DNA from: an uncultured Arenicella sp.
GTDB taxonomy: Bacteria; Pseudomonadota; Gammaproteobacteria; Arenicellales; Arenicellaceae
Direction of reading: 5' to 3'
Length of the DNA stretch: 49,537 bases
NCBI GenBank assembly: GCA_905479805.1
Contig: CAJQNY010000166.1
Coordinates: forward strand, 1-49,537
Part shown: piece by piece, positions 1-8,123 of the stretch
Layout: every line of letters starts with the position of its first letter
Position numbering within the stretch: the stretch's first letter is position 1
Notes under the pieces: generated by a model
Seen by the model: the letters and a program-made list of their open reading frames with translations, nothing else
The model's database searches: none
What the model was told of the DNA's origin: nothing
Program-made: the position numbers and the translations under genes

Positions 1-561
1 GATAGACACTGTGTGCGGAACTGATTTATCGATTATCAGATCAAGCTTTAGGGCTTGCTTTTTGGCAACTATTTTAAACATACCGAGAATATTTTTCAGC
101 AGCACCTCGACTTCGTTTTTCTCGGCCTTTATATCCAATCTGCCGGCTTCGATCTTCGTTATATCCAACAAATCGTCAATCAATATCATCATCGAATTTG
201 CACCGCTATGGATCGTATTCATATAATCCAATTGAGCATCATCCAGTTTTGTTTCGAGCAAAATTTCCGACAAGCCGATAATGGCGTTGAGGGGGGTCCT
301 TACCTCATGACTAACCTGCCCCAGAAAATTTGACTTCGTCTCAAGCGCCTTTTTCAGACGCTGATTGCTAATACTAAGTTCATTTGTAGCGTGATTAACT
401 TTATTCAGTAACCCTTCTTTTGAAGCCTGCAATTTGCCGTTGACTAAAAATAATTCCCTGGATTTGTGCTCCAGTAGACGTTCCGCAGCATCTCTACCTT
501 GCTTATAACGCTCTGCACGTCGCTCCGCCAATTCTAGCTTTTCATTAATGTCTTTAGCCAT
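1..561 (-). CDS. Histidine kinase, H-NOX-associated (partial, runs off left edge)
   Basis: The open frame starts at an ATG at 561 and continues through base 1 without a stop, so only the first 187 residues are visible. Residues 1 to about 75 are charged and predicted coiled coil. A HisKA dimerisation/phosphoacceptor box follows with the core SHEVRTPLNAIIG, which places the phosphorylated histidine at residue 85. No membrane segment is seen before the box, which suggests a soluble kinase. The ATPase domain and any receiver domain lie outside the window. The gene starts 36 bp after the H-NOX stop on the same strand. In other bacteria H-NOX proteins regulate a neighbouring kinase in trans in response to nitric oxide, and I infer the same here. 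Kinase identity is firm; the NO link is inference from context. Confidence 0.85.
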   Translation of the reverse strand, partial: MAKDINEKLELAERRAERYKQGRDAAERLLEHKSRELFLVNGKLQASKEGLLNKVNHATNELSISNQRLKKALETKSNFLGQVSHEVRTPLNAIIGLSEILLETKLDDAQLDYMNTIHSGANSMMILIDDLLDITKIEAGRLDIKAEKNEVEVLLKNILGMFKIVAKKQALKLDLIIDKSVPHTVSI

Positions 562-597
562 AGAAGTGAGAGCCTCGATCTACAATATTTACCGCAT

Positions 598-1137
598 TTA
601 AGATGCGATCGATATCACAAATTTCGCCGATTTATGATCTTCATGAAGTTCGCTCGAAAGTAAACTGTCACTATTTCCAAAATACTTTAAGCAGGCCCCA
701 ACCAAAGCCAGCGCGACTGAGGCCAGCGGTCTAGGCGATTTATAATACAATGTCATTAATTGACCATCGACACTCGATTCGAATCTCGGTAATTCAGCAT
801 CAGGGTAGAGTTTTAGTACTTCGACATGGATATGATTGTCGACCTGCATCAACATTTCCACGGCAGAATCAACGCCCTCGAAGAACAATCCGTAATCACG
901 CTTAAATACTAGGAAAAGGTGCTCAGAAAAATCATTGAGTAACACATTTTGGTCTATTCCTGTTTTGGCCACAGATTGCGTCAACAGGTGTATTAATTCT
1001 TGGTAGTCATACTGGCCTACTCGCGTATAAACACCTTGAGAATCAATTCCCGCTTCGTCGATTATATCTTGCGCACTATCGTTACCTAATGACAGTTCCA
1101 AAAATTCGACAAATTCCGATAGGATAATCCCTTTCAT
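598..1137 (-). CDS. H-NOX (haem NO/oxygen-binding) sensor protein
   Basis: This 179-residue stand-alone protein has the length of a bacterial H-NOX domain and opens with the typical MKGII start. The proximal haem ligand pattern H-x-x-V-x-x-x-x-P-x-x-x-x-P-x-F is present with His104 as the likely iron ligand. The haem-propionate clamp Y-x-S-x-R is present as Tyr132, Ser134 and Arg136. The family binds NO (and sometimes oxygen) at haem and passes the signal to a partner kinase or cyclic-di-GMP enzyme. The start codon overlaps the stop of the upstream response regulator by four bases (ATGA), and a histidine kinase follows, so the three genes are probably one operon. NO versus oxygen selectivity cannot be read with certainty here. 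Confidence 0.92.
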   Translation of the reverse strand: MKGIILSEFVEFLELSLGNDSAQDIIDEAGIDSQGVYTRVGQYDYQELIHLLTQSVAKTGIDQNVLLNDFSEHLFLVFKRDYGLFFEGVDSAVEMLMQVDNHIHVEVLKLYPDAELPRFESSVDGQLMTLYYKSPRPLASVALALVGACLKYFGNSDSLLSSELHEDHKSAKFVISIAS

Positions 1138-1727
1138 AATGACAACTCCACGGTAGATTGATTCTTATTTAGCTTTAATTTTTTTAGGATTGATGATTTA
1201 AATTCAGCGACATCAACCGGCTTCGCAAAGAAGTCAATGCCATCAGGAATTCCACCCCGTTCACTGATATTTTCATCACTCAACCCACTAATAACGATAA
1301 TTCGGTCCGCTGAAATCAGATCCGACTTGTATAAAGAACGAATCATCTGCAATCCGTCCATTCCCGGCATATAGATGTCTGTAATTAACAATTCCGGCTT
1401 AAGTTTACCTATCTCTACGAGAGCTTCAAAACCATCTTGAGTACTCTTTACCTTAACATCGAGCCCCCAAGATCGAATTGCCGCTTCATAAAATTTTGAA
1501 ACCGTCGGATTGTCTTCGACAATTAAAATGTAATTTTCATCTGTTGGCTGTGGTGCAGTATTTAAGTGCTGCTCTACGTATTCATCAACCGAAGAAGCCG
1601 TTATGCGACGATGACCGCCCGCCGTTTTCCACGCCTCTAAAGAGCCGTTCTCGACCCATAACTGTACAGTTCTTACTGAAACACCCAATAATTTTGAGGC
1701 CTGAATAGTTGTGTAATAATTTTTCAT
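1134..1727 (-). CDS. Response regulator with N-terminal excisionase/MerR-type helix-turn-helix
   Basis: This 197-residue protein has a DNA-binding helix-turn-helix of the excisionase/BldC type at residues 5-55 (LLGVSVRTVQLWVENG, then TAGGHRRI). A CheY-like receiver domain follows at about 65-190. The receiver has the acidic pair in VEDN near residue 70, the phosphoacceptor Asp117 in TDIYMPG, and the conserved Lys169 in FAKP. DNA-binding first and receiver second is the reverse of the usual OmpR/NarL order. It is the first gene of the operon with H-NOX and the kinase, so it is the likely output transcription factor. The ATG at 1727 gives the full helix-turn-helix. Confidence 0.88.
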   Translation of the reverse strand: MKNYYTTIQASKLLGVSVRTVQLWVENGSLEAWKTAGGHRRITASSVDEYVEQHLNTAPQPTDENYILIVEDNPTVSKFYEAAIRSWGLDVKVKSTQDGFEALVEIGKLKPELLITDIYMPGMDGLQMIRSLYKSDLISADRIIVISGLSDENISERGGIPDGIDFFAKPVDVAEFKSSILKKLKLNKNQSTVELSL

Positions 1728-1906
1728 TTGCTCATCGCATTAGTTTCATAATTCTCATAAGTATCATTATTATCATATTTAATGAATAAATCAAGCAAAA
1801 TATTGGATACTAATGCTTATTTAGGAGTTTCGTATTCCAGCCAGACCGTGGTGGTTTGAATGCACTTGAGCATTCATCAAGCCGCAAGCACTCAGGACGA
1901 AAAAAA

Positions 1907-1934
1907 ACCCCAGAGCATCTCTACTCTGGGGTTT
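1907..1934 (-). terminator. Rho-independent terminator downstream of the EF-G2 gene
   Basis: A 9-bp GC-rich inverted repeat, ACCCCAGAG and CTCTGGGGT, encloses an 8-nt loop. Read on the minus strand it is followed by a run of T, about 22 bp after the EF-G2 stop. On the plus strand it also ends in a short T run, so it may work in both directions and separate EF-G2 from the H-NOX operon promoter. Confidence 0.85.
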
Positions 1935-1955
1935 TTAGTACCTTTATGAAAAATA

Positions 1956-4043
1956 CTAGCTTTTTGCTTCGTCTCTTTCTTTTTGTGCTTTGATCACTTC
2001 TTCAGCAACATTTCGAGGGCACGGCATATAGTTTTCGAATTCCATCGAGAACTGACCACGACCCGAAGTCATTGTACGTAAATCGCCGATATAACCGAAC
2101 ATTTCCGCTAGCGGAACGCCTGCTTTGATGCGAACGCCCGTTGGCGTCAAATCTTGAGATTTGATCATGCCACGACGACGGTTCAAGTCACCAATTACGT
2201 CGCCGACATTATCTTCAGGTGAGAATACATCTACCTTCATGATGGGCTCGATGATCTGTGGAGAAGCTTTTGGCAAACTCTGACGGTACGCGCCTTTTGC
2301 AGCGATTTCGAAAGCTACAGCTGACGAATCCACTGCGTGGAAGCCACCATCCATTAACGTGATCTTGACATCTTCAGTTGGGAAGCCAGCAAGTACACCT
2401 TTATCCATTGAAGTTCTAAAACCTTTTTCAATAGCAGGCCAGAATTCCCGTGGGACGTTTCCGCCAGTCACCTTAGATTCAAACTCGTATCCTGCACCCG
2501 GCTCATTAGGCTGAACCACATAATCGATCTTACCAAATTGACCTGACCCACCCGATTGCTTCTTATGAGTGTAGCTGTCTTCTACGGTTTGAGTAATGGT
2601 CTCACGATAAGCAACTTGCGGTGCACCGACATCACAATCCACACCGTAAGTACGACGCATAATATCTACTTTAATGTCTAAGTGAAGCTCACCCATTCCG
2701 TTCAATATTGTCTCACCTGATTCTTGATCAGTCTCAACAATAAAGGATGGATCCTCTGCTACCATTTTACCTAAGGCAATGCCCATTTTTTCGGTTGCTG
2801 CTTTATCCTTAGGGAAAACAGCCATTGAAATCACAGGAACTGGAAAAACCATTGGCTCAAGTGTTGCTGGATTTTTTGGATCACATAGTGTGTGACCCGT
2901 TTGAACATTTTTCATTCCAACGATAGCGATAATGTCGCCAGCTTGCGCCTTATCAAGCTCGATTCGATCATCGGCATGCATTTCAACCATACGGCCTACA
3001 CGCTCAGTTTTACTGGTAAATGCGTTCATGATCGTGTCACCTTTATTCAGGGTACCCGAATAGATACGTACGAACGTGAGTGCGCCGAAACGGTCGTCCA
3101 TGATTTTGAATGCAAGCGCACGGAACGGGCCGTCTGGATCAACAATTGCAAATTCACCCGTCTCTTCACCTTCTTCATTTACCTCAGGTTGAGGCTTAAC
3201 TTCGGTTGGGCTTGGCAAATAATCCACAACAGCATCTAGAACCAATTGAATGCCTTTGTTCTTGAATGCAGAACCGCAGTAGGTCGGGAAGAATGCAAGT
3301 TCGTTAGTACCCTTGCGGATACAGGCTTTAATTGTTTCAATGCTTGGCTCTTCACCTTCTAAATAGGCTTCCATTGCATCGTCATCGTGTTCAATCGCAG
3401 TTTCAATCAACTGCTCTCGATACTCTTCTACCTTGTCTACCATATCGGCAGGAACATCTTGAATCTCATACTTAGTTGGGTCACCCGAGTTATCCCAAAC
3501 CCATGCTTTACGGGTTAGTAGATCGACAACACCGACAAAATCATCTTCGATACCGATCGGCAACACCATAACTAACGGCGTCGCGGCTAAAACCGTTTTG
3601 ATTTGATCAACCACTTTATAGAAATCAGCGCCCATACGGTCAAGCTTGTTGACCAAGATCACTCGCGCTACTTCAGATTCATTAGCGTAACGCCAGTTTG
3701 TTTCTGATTGAGGCTCTACACCACCCGAACCACAAAACACGCCCACACCACCATCGAGCACTTTCAATGAACGATATACTTCGACTGTGAAGTCTACGTG
3801 GCCTGGTGTATCGATGATATTCATACGGTGTCCATCCCATTCACAGCTAGTTGCTGCTGATTGAATAGTAATTCCGCGCTCTTGCTCCTGTTCCATAAAG
3901 TCAGTGGTCGCTTCACCATCGTGAACTTCACCAATTTTATGAATTTTCCCAGTAAGGCTAAGAATACGTTCCGTAGTCGTGGTCTTTCCCGCGTCAACGT
4001 GCGCGAAGATACCAATATTTCTATATTTCGATAGGTCAGCCAT
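1956..4043 (-). CDS. fusA: Elongation factor G, EF-G2 type (fusA2/fusB subfamily)
   Basis: This 695-residue translational GTPase catalyses ribosomal translocation or a related step. Domain I carries the P-loop AHVDAGKT at residues 14-21, the switch sequence [17 protein letters not shown] and NKLD. Domains II to V follow at normal length. The N-terminus [19 protein letters not shown] and the stretch [26 protein letters not shown] match the second EF-G of Vibrio, Shewanella and Pseudomonas (called EF-G 2, FusB or FusA2) rather than the EF-G of the str operon. It stands alone, with no rpsL, rpsG or tuf beside it, which also supports a second copy. The leader contains a stable hairpin just before the ribosome-binding site, and a terminator follows the gene. 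Confidence 0.93.
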   Translation of the reverse strand: MADLSKYRNIGIFAHVDAGKTTTTERILSLTGKIHKIGEVHDGEATTDFMEQEQERGITIQSAATSCEWDGHRMNIIDTPGHVDFTVEVYRSLKVLDGGVGVFCGSGGVEPQSETNWRYANESEVARVILVNKLDRMGADFYKVVDQIKTVLAATPLVMVLPIGIEDDFVGVVDLLTRKAWVWDNSGDPTKYEIQDVPADMVDKVEEYREQLIETAIEHDDDAMEAYLEGEEPSIETIKACIRKGTNELAFFPTYCGSAFKNKGIQLVLDAVVDYLPSPTEVKPQPEVNEEGEETGEFAIVDPDGPFRALAFKIMDDRFGALTFVRIYSGTLNKGDTIMNAFTSKTERVGRMVEMHADDRIELDKAQAGDIIAIVGMKNVQTGHTLCDPKNPATLEPMVFPVPVISMAVFPKDKAATEKMGIALGKMVAEDPSFIVETDQESGETILNGMGELHLDIKVDIMRRTYGVDCDVGAPQVAYRETITQTVEDSYTHKKQSGGSGQFGKIDYVVQPNEPGAGYEFESKVTGGNVPREFWPAIEKGFRTSMDKGVLAGFPTEDVKITLMDGGFHAVDSSAVAFEIAAKGAYRQSLPKASPQIIEPIMKVDVFSPEDNVGDVIGDLNRRRGMIKSQDLTPTGVRIKAGVPLAEMFGYIGDLRTMTSGRGQFSMEFENYMPCPRNVAEEVIKAQKERDEAKS

Positions 4044-4059
4044 GTCGATTTCTCATTAG

Positions 4060-4079
4060 TGAAAGCGTTGCCGCTTTCA
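4060..4079 (-). promoter_or_regulatory. Hairpin in the EF-G2 leader
   Basis: An 8-bp perfect inverted repeat, TGAAAGCG and CGCTTTCA on the minus strand, closes a four-base loop GCAA, which is a GNRA tetraloop. It ends 17 bases before the EF-G2 start codon, immediately upstream of the purine-rich GAGAAA ribosome-binding region. In RNA it could affect translation initiation or mRNA stability. That it is regulatory is inference. Confidence 0.45.
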
Positions 4080-4917
4080 AGGTTGTGACGATATTCCGAG
4101 CCATCTCGTCATATCTAAAATTTATAAAAAACTCTGTATTACTCATACAAATATAAAAAGTGCCGGAAATCGACTTAAAAGCTCGATTCAGCCAGCACCG
4201 AATGGGTCGCGATCATACATCAAGTTGCGCCTCAGGTCTAAGCAATAAAACCAATTATCTTGCAAAGATCGTTCGCTATAAGTTTGGGCTGTTTTCGAGA
4301 ATTCAAGCTTTGTACACCGACACCACAGTGGGATATCTATATCCAAGATGCGAGCCCCAAAAAAAACACTGAAAATCATCTAAATATTTTGAATAAGCCT
4401 AAATAAATGATCGATATTTCGGTTGTCCGAAACAGGAGAACACCGCTTAAATGATAAAAAATTGAACAAAATCAGGGTTCACGGAATGTTAGAAACACAC
4501 CACCACCAGTTTAAACACCGTAAAAAACCATTTATACTCGCTATGCTTGAAAAGTGCGATGCTCTATATGCACACCTTAATTAATTTGTTGTTACCTTAG
4601 TTGTTACTAATAGTTTTACGGTCAGAGAAAGGCGATCCTTGTGCTTAGCCTAACGACTTTGCTTCTAGTCTCATTCTGGTTTTTGCTTCACAATAATCTT
4701 TGGTTTTCCATATTTACCCGCTTAATTTCATAGCGCACATCTGCGTAAGTCTACTTCGGCCATTTTATGGTGTAAACCGGGTGCCACTCGCACAAATGTG
4801 TCATGTTTTGGCCCTTGGGCTTTGGTAATAGAGTTCTCCTAGTGAAACAGTTATTCTTCACTCACCGAATTCTATGTTTATTTATATCGGAAAGTTAATT
4901 TTCCAGGATTACTGACT
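4080..4917. other. Long intergenic region between EF-G2 and the cold-shock gene
   Basis: About 840 bp with no coding frame that I can support. The short open frames around 4160-4380 on both strands show no family resemblance, domain or signal peptide. The stretch must hold the EF-G2 promoter and the cold-shock promoter. Long structured 5' leaders are usual for CspA-type genes. The last 120 bp contain a small GGCCCTTGGGC-type hairpin near 4811-4825 and the ribosome-binding site CCAGGATT before the csp start. I could not identify a convincing -35/-10 pair or a cold box. Confidence 0.5.
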
Positions 4918-5124
4918 ATGTCTACAACTACCGGAACCGTTAAATGGTTCAACGAAACAAAAGGCTTCGGCTTTATCGAACAAGAATCTGGCCCTGATGT
5001 CTTCGCCCATTACAGTGCGATCTCAGGCGATGGCTTCAAAACTTTGGCCGAAGGTCAGAGGGTCGAATTTGAAGTAAAGCAAGGGGATAAAGGCCCTCAA
5101 GCTGAAAATATCATAGCGCTCTAA
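4918..5124 (+). CDS. Cold-shock protein, CspA family
   Basis: This 68-residue single cold-shock domain is the standard length for the family. RNP1 is seen in KGFGFI (residues 16-21) and RNP2 in VFAHYSAI, after the typical opening [16 protein letters not shown]. These small beta-barrel proteins bind single-stranded RNA and DNA and melt mRNA structure during cold or growth transitions. A good ribosome-binding site (AGGA) precedes the ATG at 4918, and a strong terminator follows, so the gene is monocistronic. The long upstream region is consistent with leader-mediated control, though that is not shown. Confidence 0.96.
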   Translation: MSTTTGTVKWFNETKGFGFIEQESGPDVFAHYSAISGDGFKTLAEGQRVEFEVKQGDKGPQAENIIAL

Positions 5125-5154
5125 GCTTAGAATATTAGCTAGAAAGCTTTTTTG

Positions 5155-5196
5155 AAGGCCCGTTAAGACTTCCTGTCTAAGCGGGCCTTTTCTTTG
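5155..5196 (+). terminator. Rho-independent terminator after the cold-shock gene
   Basis: The arms AAGGCCCG-TT-AAGAC (5155-5169) and GTCT-AA-GCGGGCCTT (5175-5189) pair over almost all of 15 bases around a 5-nt loop. A T-rich tail follows. It lies about 30 bp after the csp stop. Confidence 0.9.
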
Positions 5197-5283
5197 CCTC
5201 CAAGAAACTGAAGCTTAGTTGTGAAGCTCTGACGTCACCGACCCAGGCAATATTTAACTGCAAACGAAAATCCAAGTCGGTGA

Positions 5284-5454
5284 TTAGTCGCCCGTATCCG
5301 GGAAGTCAATGGCAATAAAAACAGGTGCCCCTGGGAAATTAGTCCCCACACCACCATCCGATATGGCGACATTGGCGCCAGCAGCGCACAATAGAGCATG
5401 GGCGGGACTGTTTAAAAGCATCCCAAGCAGCGCGATGATAGAAATGCGTCTCAA
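5284..5454 (-). CDS. Possible small secreted peptide (hypothetical)
   Basis: A 56-codon minus-strand frame starts at a TTG at 5454 and ends at TAA (5286-5284). It begins with two arginines, then a hydrophobic run ISIIALLGMLL, then a signal-peptidase-like site SPAHA. The short mature part is glycine- and alanine-rich with one cysteine and ends FIAIDFPDTGD. I do not recognise a family. There is no clear ribosome-binding site, and an in-frame stop lies shortly upstream, so no longer form with an ATG exists. It could be a real small secreted peptide, the end of a decayed gene, or chance. The signal-peptide pattern is the only positive evidence. Confidence 0.25.
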   Translation of the reverse strand: MRRISIIALLGMLLNSPAHALLCAAGANVAISDGGVGTNFPGAPVFIAIDFPDTGD

Positions 5455-5974
5455 TCGGCAAAACCGTCTACTGAGCGGGTTGGTTTTTGTCTATTCATAC
5501 GAAAATTGAGATATCTAATCCATTGAACGGGTAAATTCTGGCCGATGACTCTCTGTCTTGAGTTCCTTACTCATGGCAATTACCTCAATAAGCATAGTAA
5601 GTTAGACGTGTTAGGCAACCAAAATGAAAATCACTATCTAAAATCTACATTTCAATCAATCACATAGCCGCACAACCACTTCGTTTCGGAAAAATACCCC
5701 TTAATGTTATCTAACCCAAACTTGCCGTATATCCTAATAATTAAATTTTTTATCAGGCTTTAACCGGACATTCATTAACCGTGTAGAATTGCATCTAACA
5801 TATTTATTGGTCATCAAACCCTAATAAAAGGCATTTATAGCTGATCTTAGATTGCTAATGGATCGGCTTTGTAGTACAAATGCGGGCTAATTTTGTCGAT
5901 AGCAAATTTAACCCAGTCGCTTCAGTTAATTTATTCACTAAATTCATTTCTTTCTTTCTTTGAGAGTATTCATC
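5455..5974. other. Intergenic region upstream of dksA
   Basis: About 520 bp without a supportable gene. It should contain the dksA promoter and leader. The DNA is AT-rich from about 5700, with several T- and A-runs and a TTTCTTTCTTTCTTT tract just before dksA (5947-5961). No hairpin with a T-tail, no RNA gene and no recognised operator was found. Confidence 0.4.
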
Positions 5975-6670
5975 ATGGCTACGAAAAAAACCAAAAAAAC
6001 GGTAAGTAAAACTTCAGTCAGCAAAGCTAAAACTGTGAAAGCGACGACGACCAAGAACGCCAAAAAGACGACTAAGCAATCGTCCAAGAAAGTGGTCAAA
6101 AAGCCGGCTGTCAAAGCCGCCAAAAAGGTGAGTAAAAAAGCCACGAAAGTAGCAAAAAAGGTCATCAAAAAGACACCGAAAAAAACCTCCGTAAAAACAA
6201 CCAAAAAAGTAGTTAAAAAAGTGGCTTCTAAAAGAAAATCTAATACTCTAAACAACGACTCATTAATACACGGCATTGAACCGTATAAAGAGAAGGCTCG
6301 TGAAAAATACATGAGCGCTAAACAAATGACTCACTTCAAATCAATCCTGTTAGCTTGGAAAACCAACCTTCTGGACGAAGTCTCCAAGACTATTCATTTG
6401 ATGCAAGATGAGAATATTAATCACCCAGATCCAAATGATAGAGCTAGCCAAGAGACTGATATGTCATTGGAGCTTCGCAATCGTGATAGAGAACGAAAAT
6501 TGCTAAAGAAAATTGAAAAAACTATGACGAAGGTCGATGGTGGTGACTATGGCTGGTGTGATCGTTGCGGGATTGAGATTGGGATACGCAGATTAGAAGC
6601 ACGACCAACAGCGGACCTGTGCGTAGATTGTAAAACTCTAAACGAAATCAAAGAGCGACAAATGATTTAG
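5975..6670 (+). CDS. dksA: RNA polymerase-binding transcription factor DksA with lysine-rich N-terminal tail
   Basis: The C-terminal 140 residues (about 95-231) align by eye along the whole of E. coli DksA: GIEPYKEK, PDPNDRASQE, SLELRNRDRERKLLKKIEK, and a zinc finger with Cys195, Cys198, Cys216 and Cys219. The coiled-coil tip acids needed for ppGpp-linked action are present (Asp152, Asp155, in DPNDRA). DksA binds the RNA polymerase secondary channel and tunes rRNA and amino-acid promoters. Residues 1-90 are an unusual tail, mostly Lys, Ala, Thr, Val and Ser, resembling histone H1-like C-termini. I chose the ATG at 5975; an in-frame TTG at 5960 is less likely. A strong bidirectional terminator follows. 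Confidence 0.95.
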   Translation: MATKKTKKTVSKTSVSKAKTVKATTTKNAKKTTKQSSKKVVKKPAVKAAKKVSKKATKVAKKVIKKTPKKTSVKTTKKVVKKVASKRKSNTLNNDSLIHGIEPYKEKAREKYMSAKQMTHFKSILLAWKTNLLDEVSKTIHLMQDENINHPDPNDRASQETDMSLELRNRDRERKLLKKIEKTMTKVDGGDYGWCDRCGIEIGIRRLEARPTADLCVDCKTLNEIKERQMI

Positions 6671-6704
6671 GTTTTCATCTTCATCATCTTTCGAGTTATG
6701 AAAA

Positions 6705-6755
6705 GCATGAGCAATAAAAAAGCCCGCTAAAAGCGGGCTTTTTTATTGCTCATGC
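6705..6755. terminator. Bidirectional terminator between dksA and surA
   Basis: A perfect 24-bp inverted repeat (6705-6728 and 6732-6755) has a 3-nt AAA loop. The core AAAAAAGCCCGCT / AGCGGGCTTTTTT gives a GC stem with a T-run in both directions. It lies between the convergent genes dksA (stop at 6670) and surA (stop at 6780), so it serves both. Confidence 0.93.
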
Positions 6756-6779
6756 AATCTCGTCACTCAACTCACGGTA

Positions 6780-8075
6780 TCAAGCAGGTTGCGCCACGTA
6801 CTCTATATAAGCTTCTTCTTTCAATTCACGGACCCATTGCTCGAATTCTCTTTCCGCTCGTTGTCTACGTAATATATTATCGGCTCTGCCACGTATCATT
6901 TGGTCCGTGATATTTTTCTGTCTCCGATCCAATACTTCAAGAATATGCATTCCGAATTGAGTCGAAATTGGTTGGCTAATCTCGCCTAATGGTAACTGTT
7001 GAAAAGTCTTCTCGAAACTGGGGACCATCTCACCAGGAGATACCCAGCCGAGCTCTCCTCCATTAGCCGCCGATACCGAATCATCCGAATATATTCGCGC
7101 CAATTGCTCGAAATCCTCACCATTCAGAATTCTCTGTCTAATATCAAACAGCTTTTTAGCCGCCTGAGATTGTGCAATCGCGGTCTTAGAACTAATCAAT
7201 ATATGTCGTACATTATTCTGCAAAATTTCTTGCCTATCACCTTTCATGTTCAATAACTTAAGAATGTGGAGACCATTGGCACTCTCTAACACGTCAGTGG
7301 TGCTACCAACCTGTACATTTTTTATCGCATTGGCAAACACTTCAGGTAACTGCTCTAGCGTACGCCAACCAATTAATCCGCCATCTTGCGCATCAGTTGC
7401 TTCTGAATAATTCAGTACGGCTTGCTGAAAACTCATACCATTGCGTAAACCATCGACAACTTCCTGCGCCTTGTCTTTACTGTTTACGGGGTCCTTAATC
7501 AAGATATGTGCGATTTCATACTCAGCTCCATTCCCCTCAAGTTTATTCTGAGCAATGAATCCATCAATTTCATAATCTGGAACTACCACTCGAACGGATG
7601 CATAGTAATCTGTAAGACGCGAGATAGTGAGCGACTCTCGTACCGATTCACGAAAACGTGAGTAGGACTGCCCTTGTGACACAACCCGTTGTGCCAGCTG
7701 TTGAGATGAAATATTTTGTTGCGCGGCGAAACGTTCAATAGCGGCATTTAATTCTTCATCGCCAATCTTAATTCCACGCCGCTCAGCCTCTTGAATCTGC
7801 AGGCGATCTGACACCATACCGTCGAGTAGCTGCTTGCTCAAATCAGCAGGAACATCTTCACCAGCCCCGCCCTTACGCTCAATTTCACCTTGAATAGTGG
7901 CTAAACGATGATCAAATTCAGATTGCGTAATCACATCTTCATTGACTATCACCAACACTCTATCCATAAAATCGGCACTTACAGGATTAGACACAAACGC
8001 AAACATCGCTAAGACCAAGCCCAAATACGGTCTAGCGTTGCTTGATTTTGATGTTACAAATATTTTTTTCATCAT
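6780..8075 (-). CDS. surA: Periplasmic chaperone and peptidyl-prolyl isomerase SurA
   Basis: This 431-residue protein has a signal peptide (hydrophobic LGLVLAMFAFVSNPVSA, cleavage near residue 34) and the SurA N-terminal domain beginning DRVLVIVNEDVITQSEF. Two parvulin-type domains follow, the first starting EYEIAHILIKD and the second NVRHILIS, each with GGxLGW-type segments (GGLIGWRTLEQLP, GGELGWVSPGEMVP). A C-terminal helix ends the protein. SurA escorts unfolded outer-membrane proteins, LptD in particular, to the BAM complex. It lies 48 bp downstream of lptD, the usual gammaproteobacterial order lptD-surA. Either of two adjacent ATGs (8075, 8072) could be the start. Confidence 0.96.
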   Translation of the reverse strand: MMKKIFVTSKSSNARPYLGLVLAMFAFVSNPVSADFMDRVLVIVNEDVITQSEFDHRLATIQGEIERKGGAGEDVPADLSKQLLDGMVSDRLQIQEAERRGIKIGDEELNAAIERFAAQQNISSQQLAQRVVSQGQSYSRFRESVRESLTISRLTDYYASVRVVVPDYEIDGFIAQNKLEGNGAEYEIAHILIKDPVNSKDKAQEVVDGLRNGMSFQQAVLNYSEATDAQDGGLIGWRTLEQLPEVFANAIKNVQVGSTTDVLESANGLHILKLLNMKGDRQEILQNNVRHILISSKTAIAQSQAAKKLFDIRQRILNGEDFEQLARIYSDDSVSAANGGELGWVSPGEMVPSFEKTFQQLPLGEISQPISTQFGMHILEVLDRRQKNITDQMIRGRADNILRRQRAEREFEQWVRELKEEAYIEYVAQPA

Positions 8076-8123
8076 GTTTCTTCTAAATATAAATACTTCG
8101 ATTATTTTCCATTTATCAAGACT

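Noticed and set aside
4160-4379. Short open frames on both strands upstream of the EF-G2 gene
   Set aside because: No ribosome-binding site, no homology by eye and no signal peptide; they overlap each other.
5309-5509. Plus-strand 66-codon open frame downstream of the cold-shock gene
   Set aside because: Amino-acid content is not protein-like for any family I know, and the opposite strand holds a better candidate with a signal peptide.
5944-6312. Minus-strand hydrophobic open frame opposite dksA
   Set aside because: It is the complement of the lysine-rich tail: Lys codons read backwards as Phe and Leu, which mimics a membrane protein.
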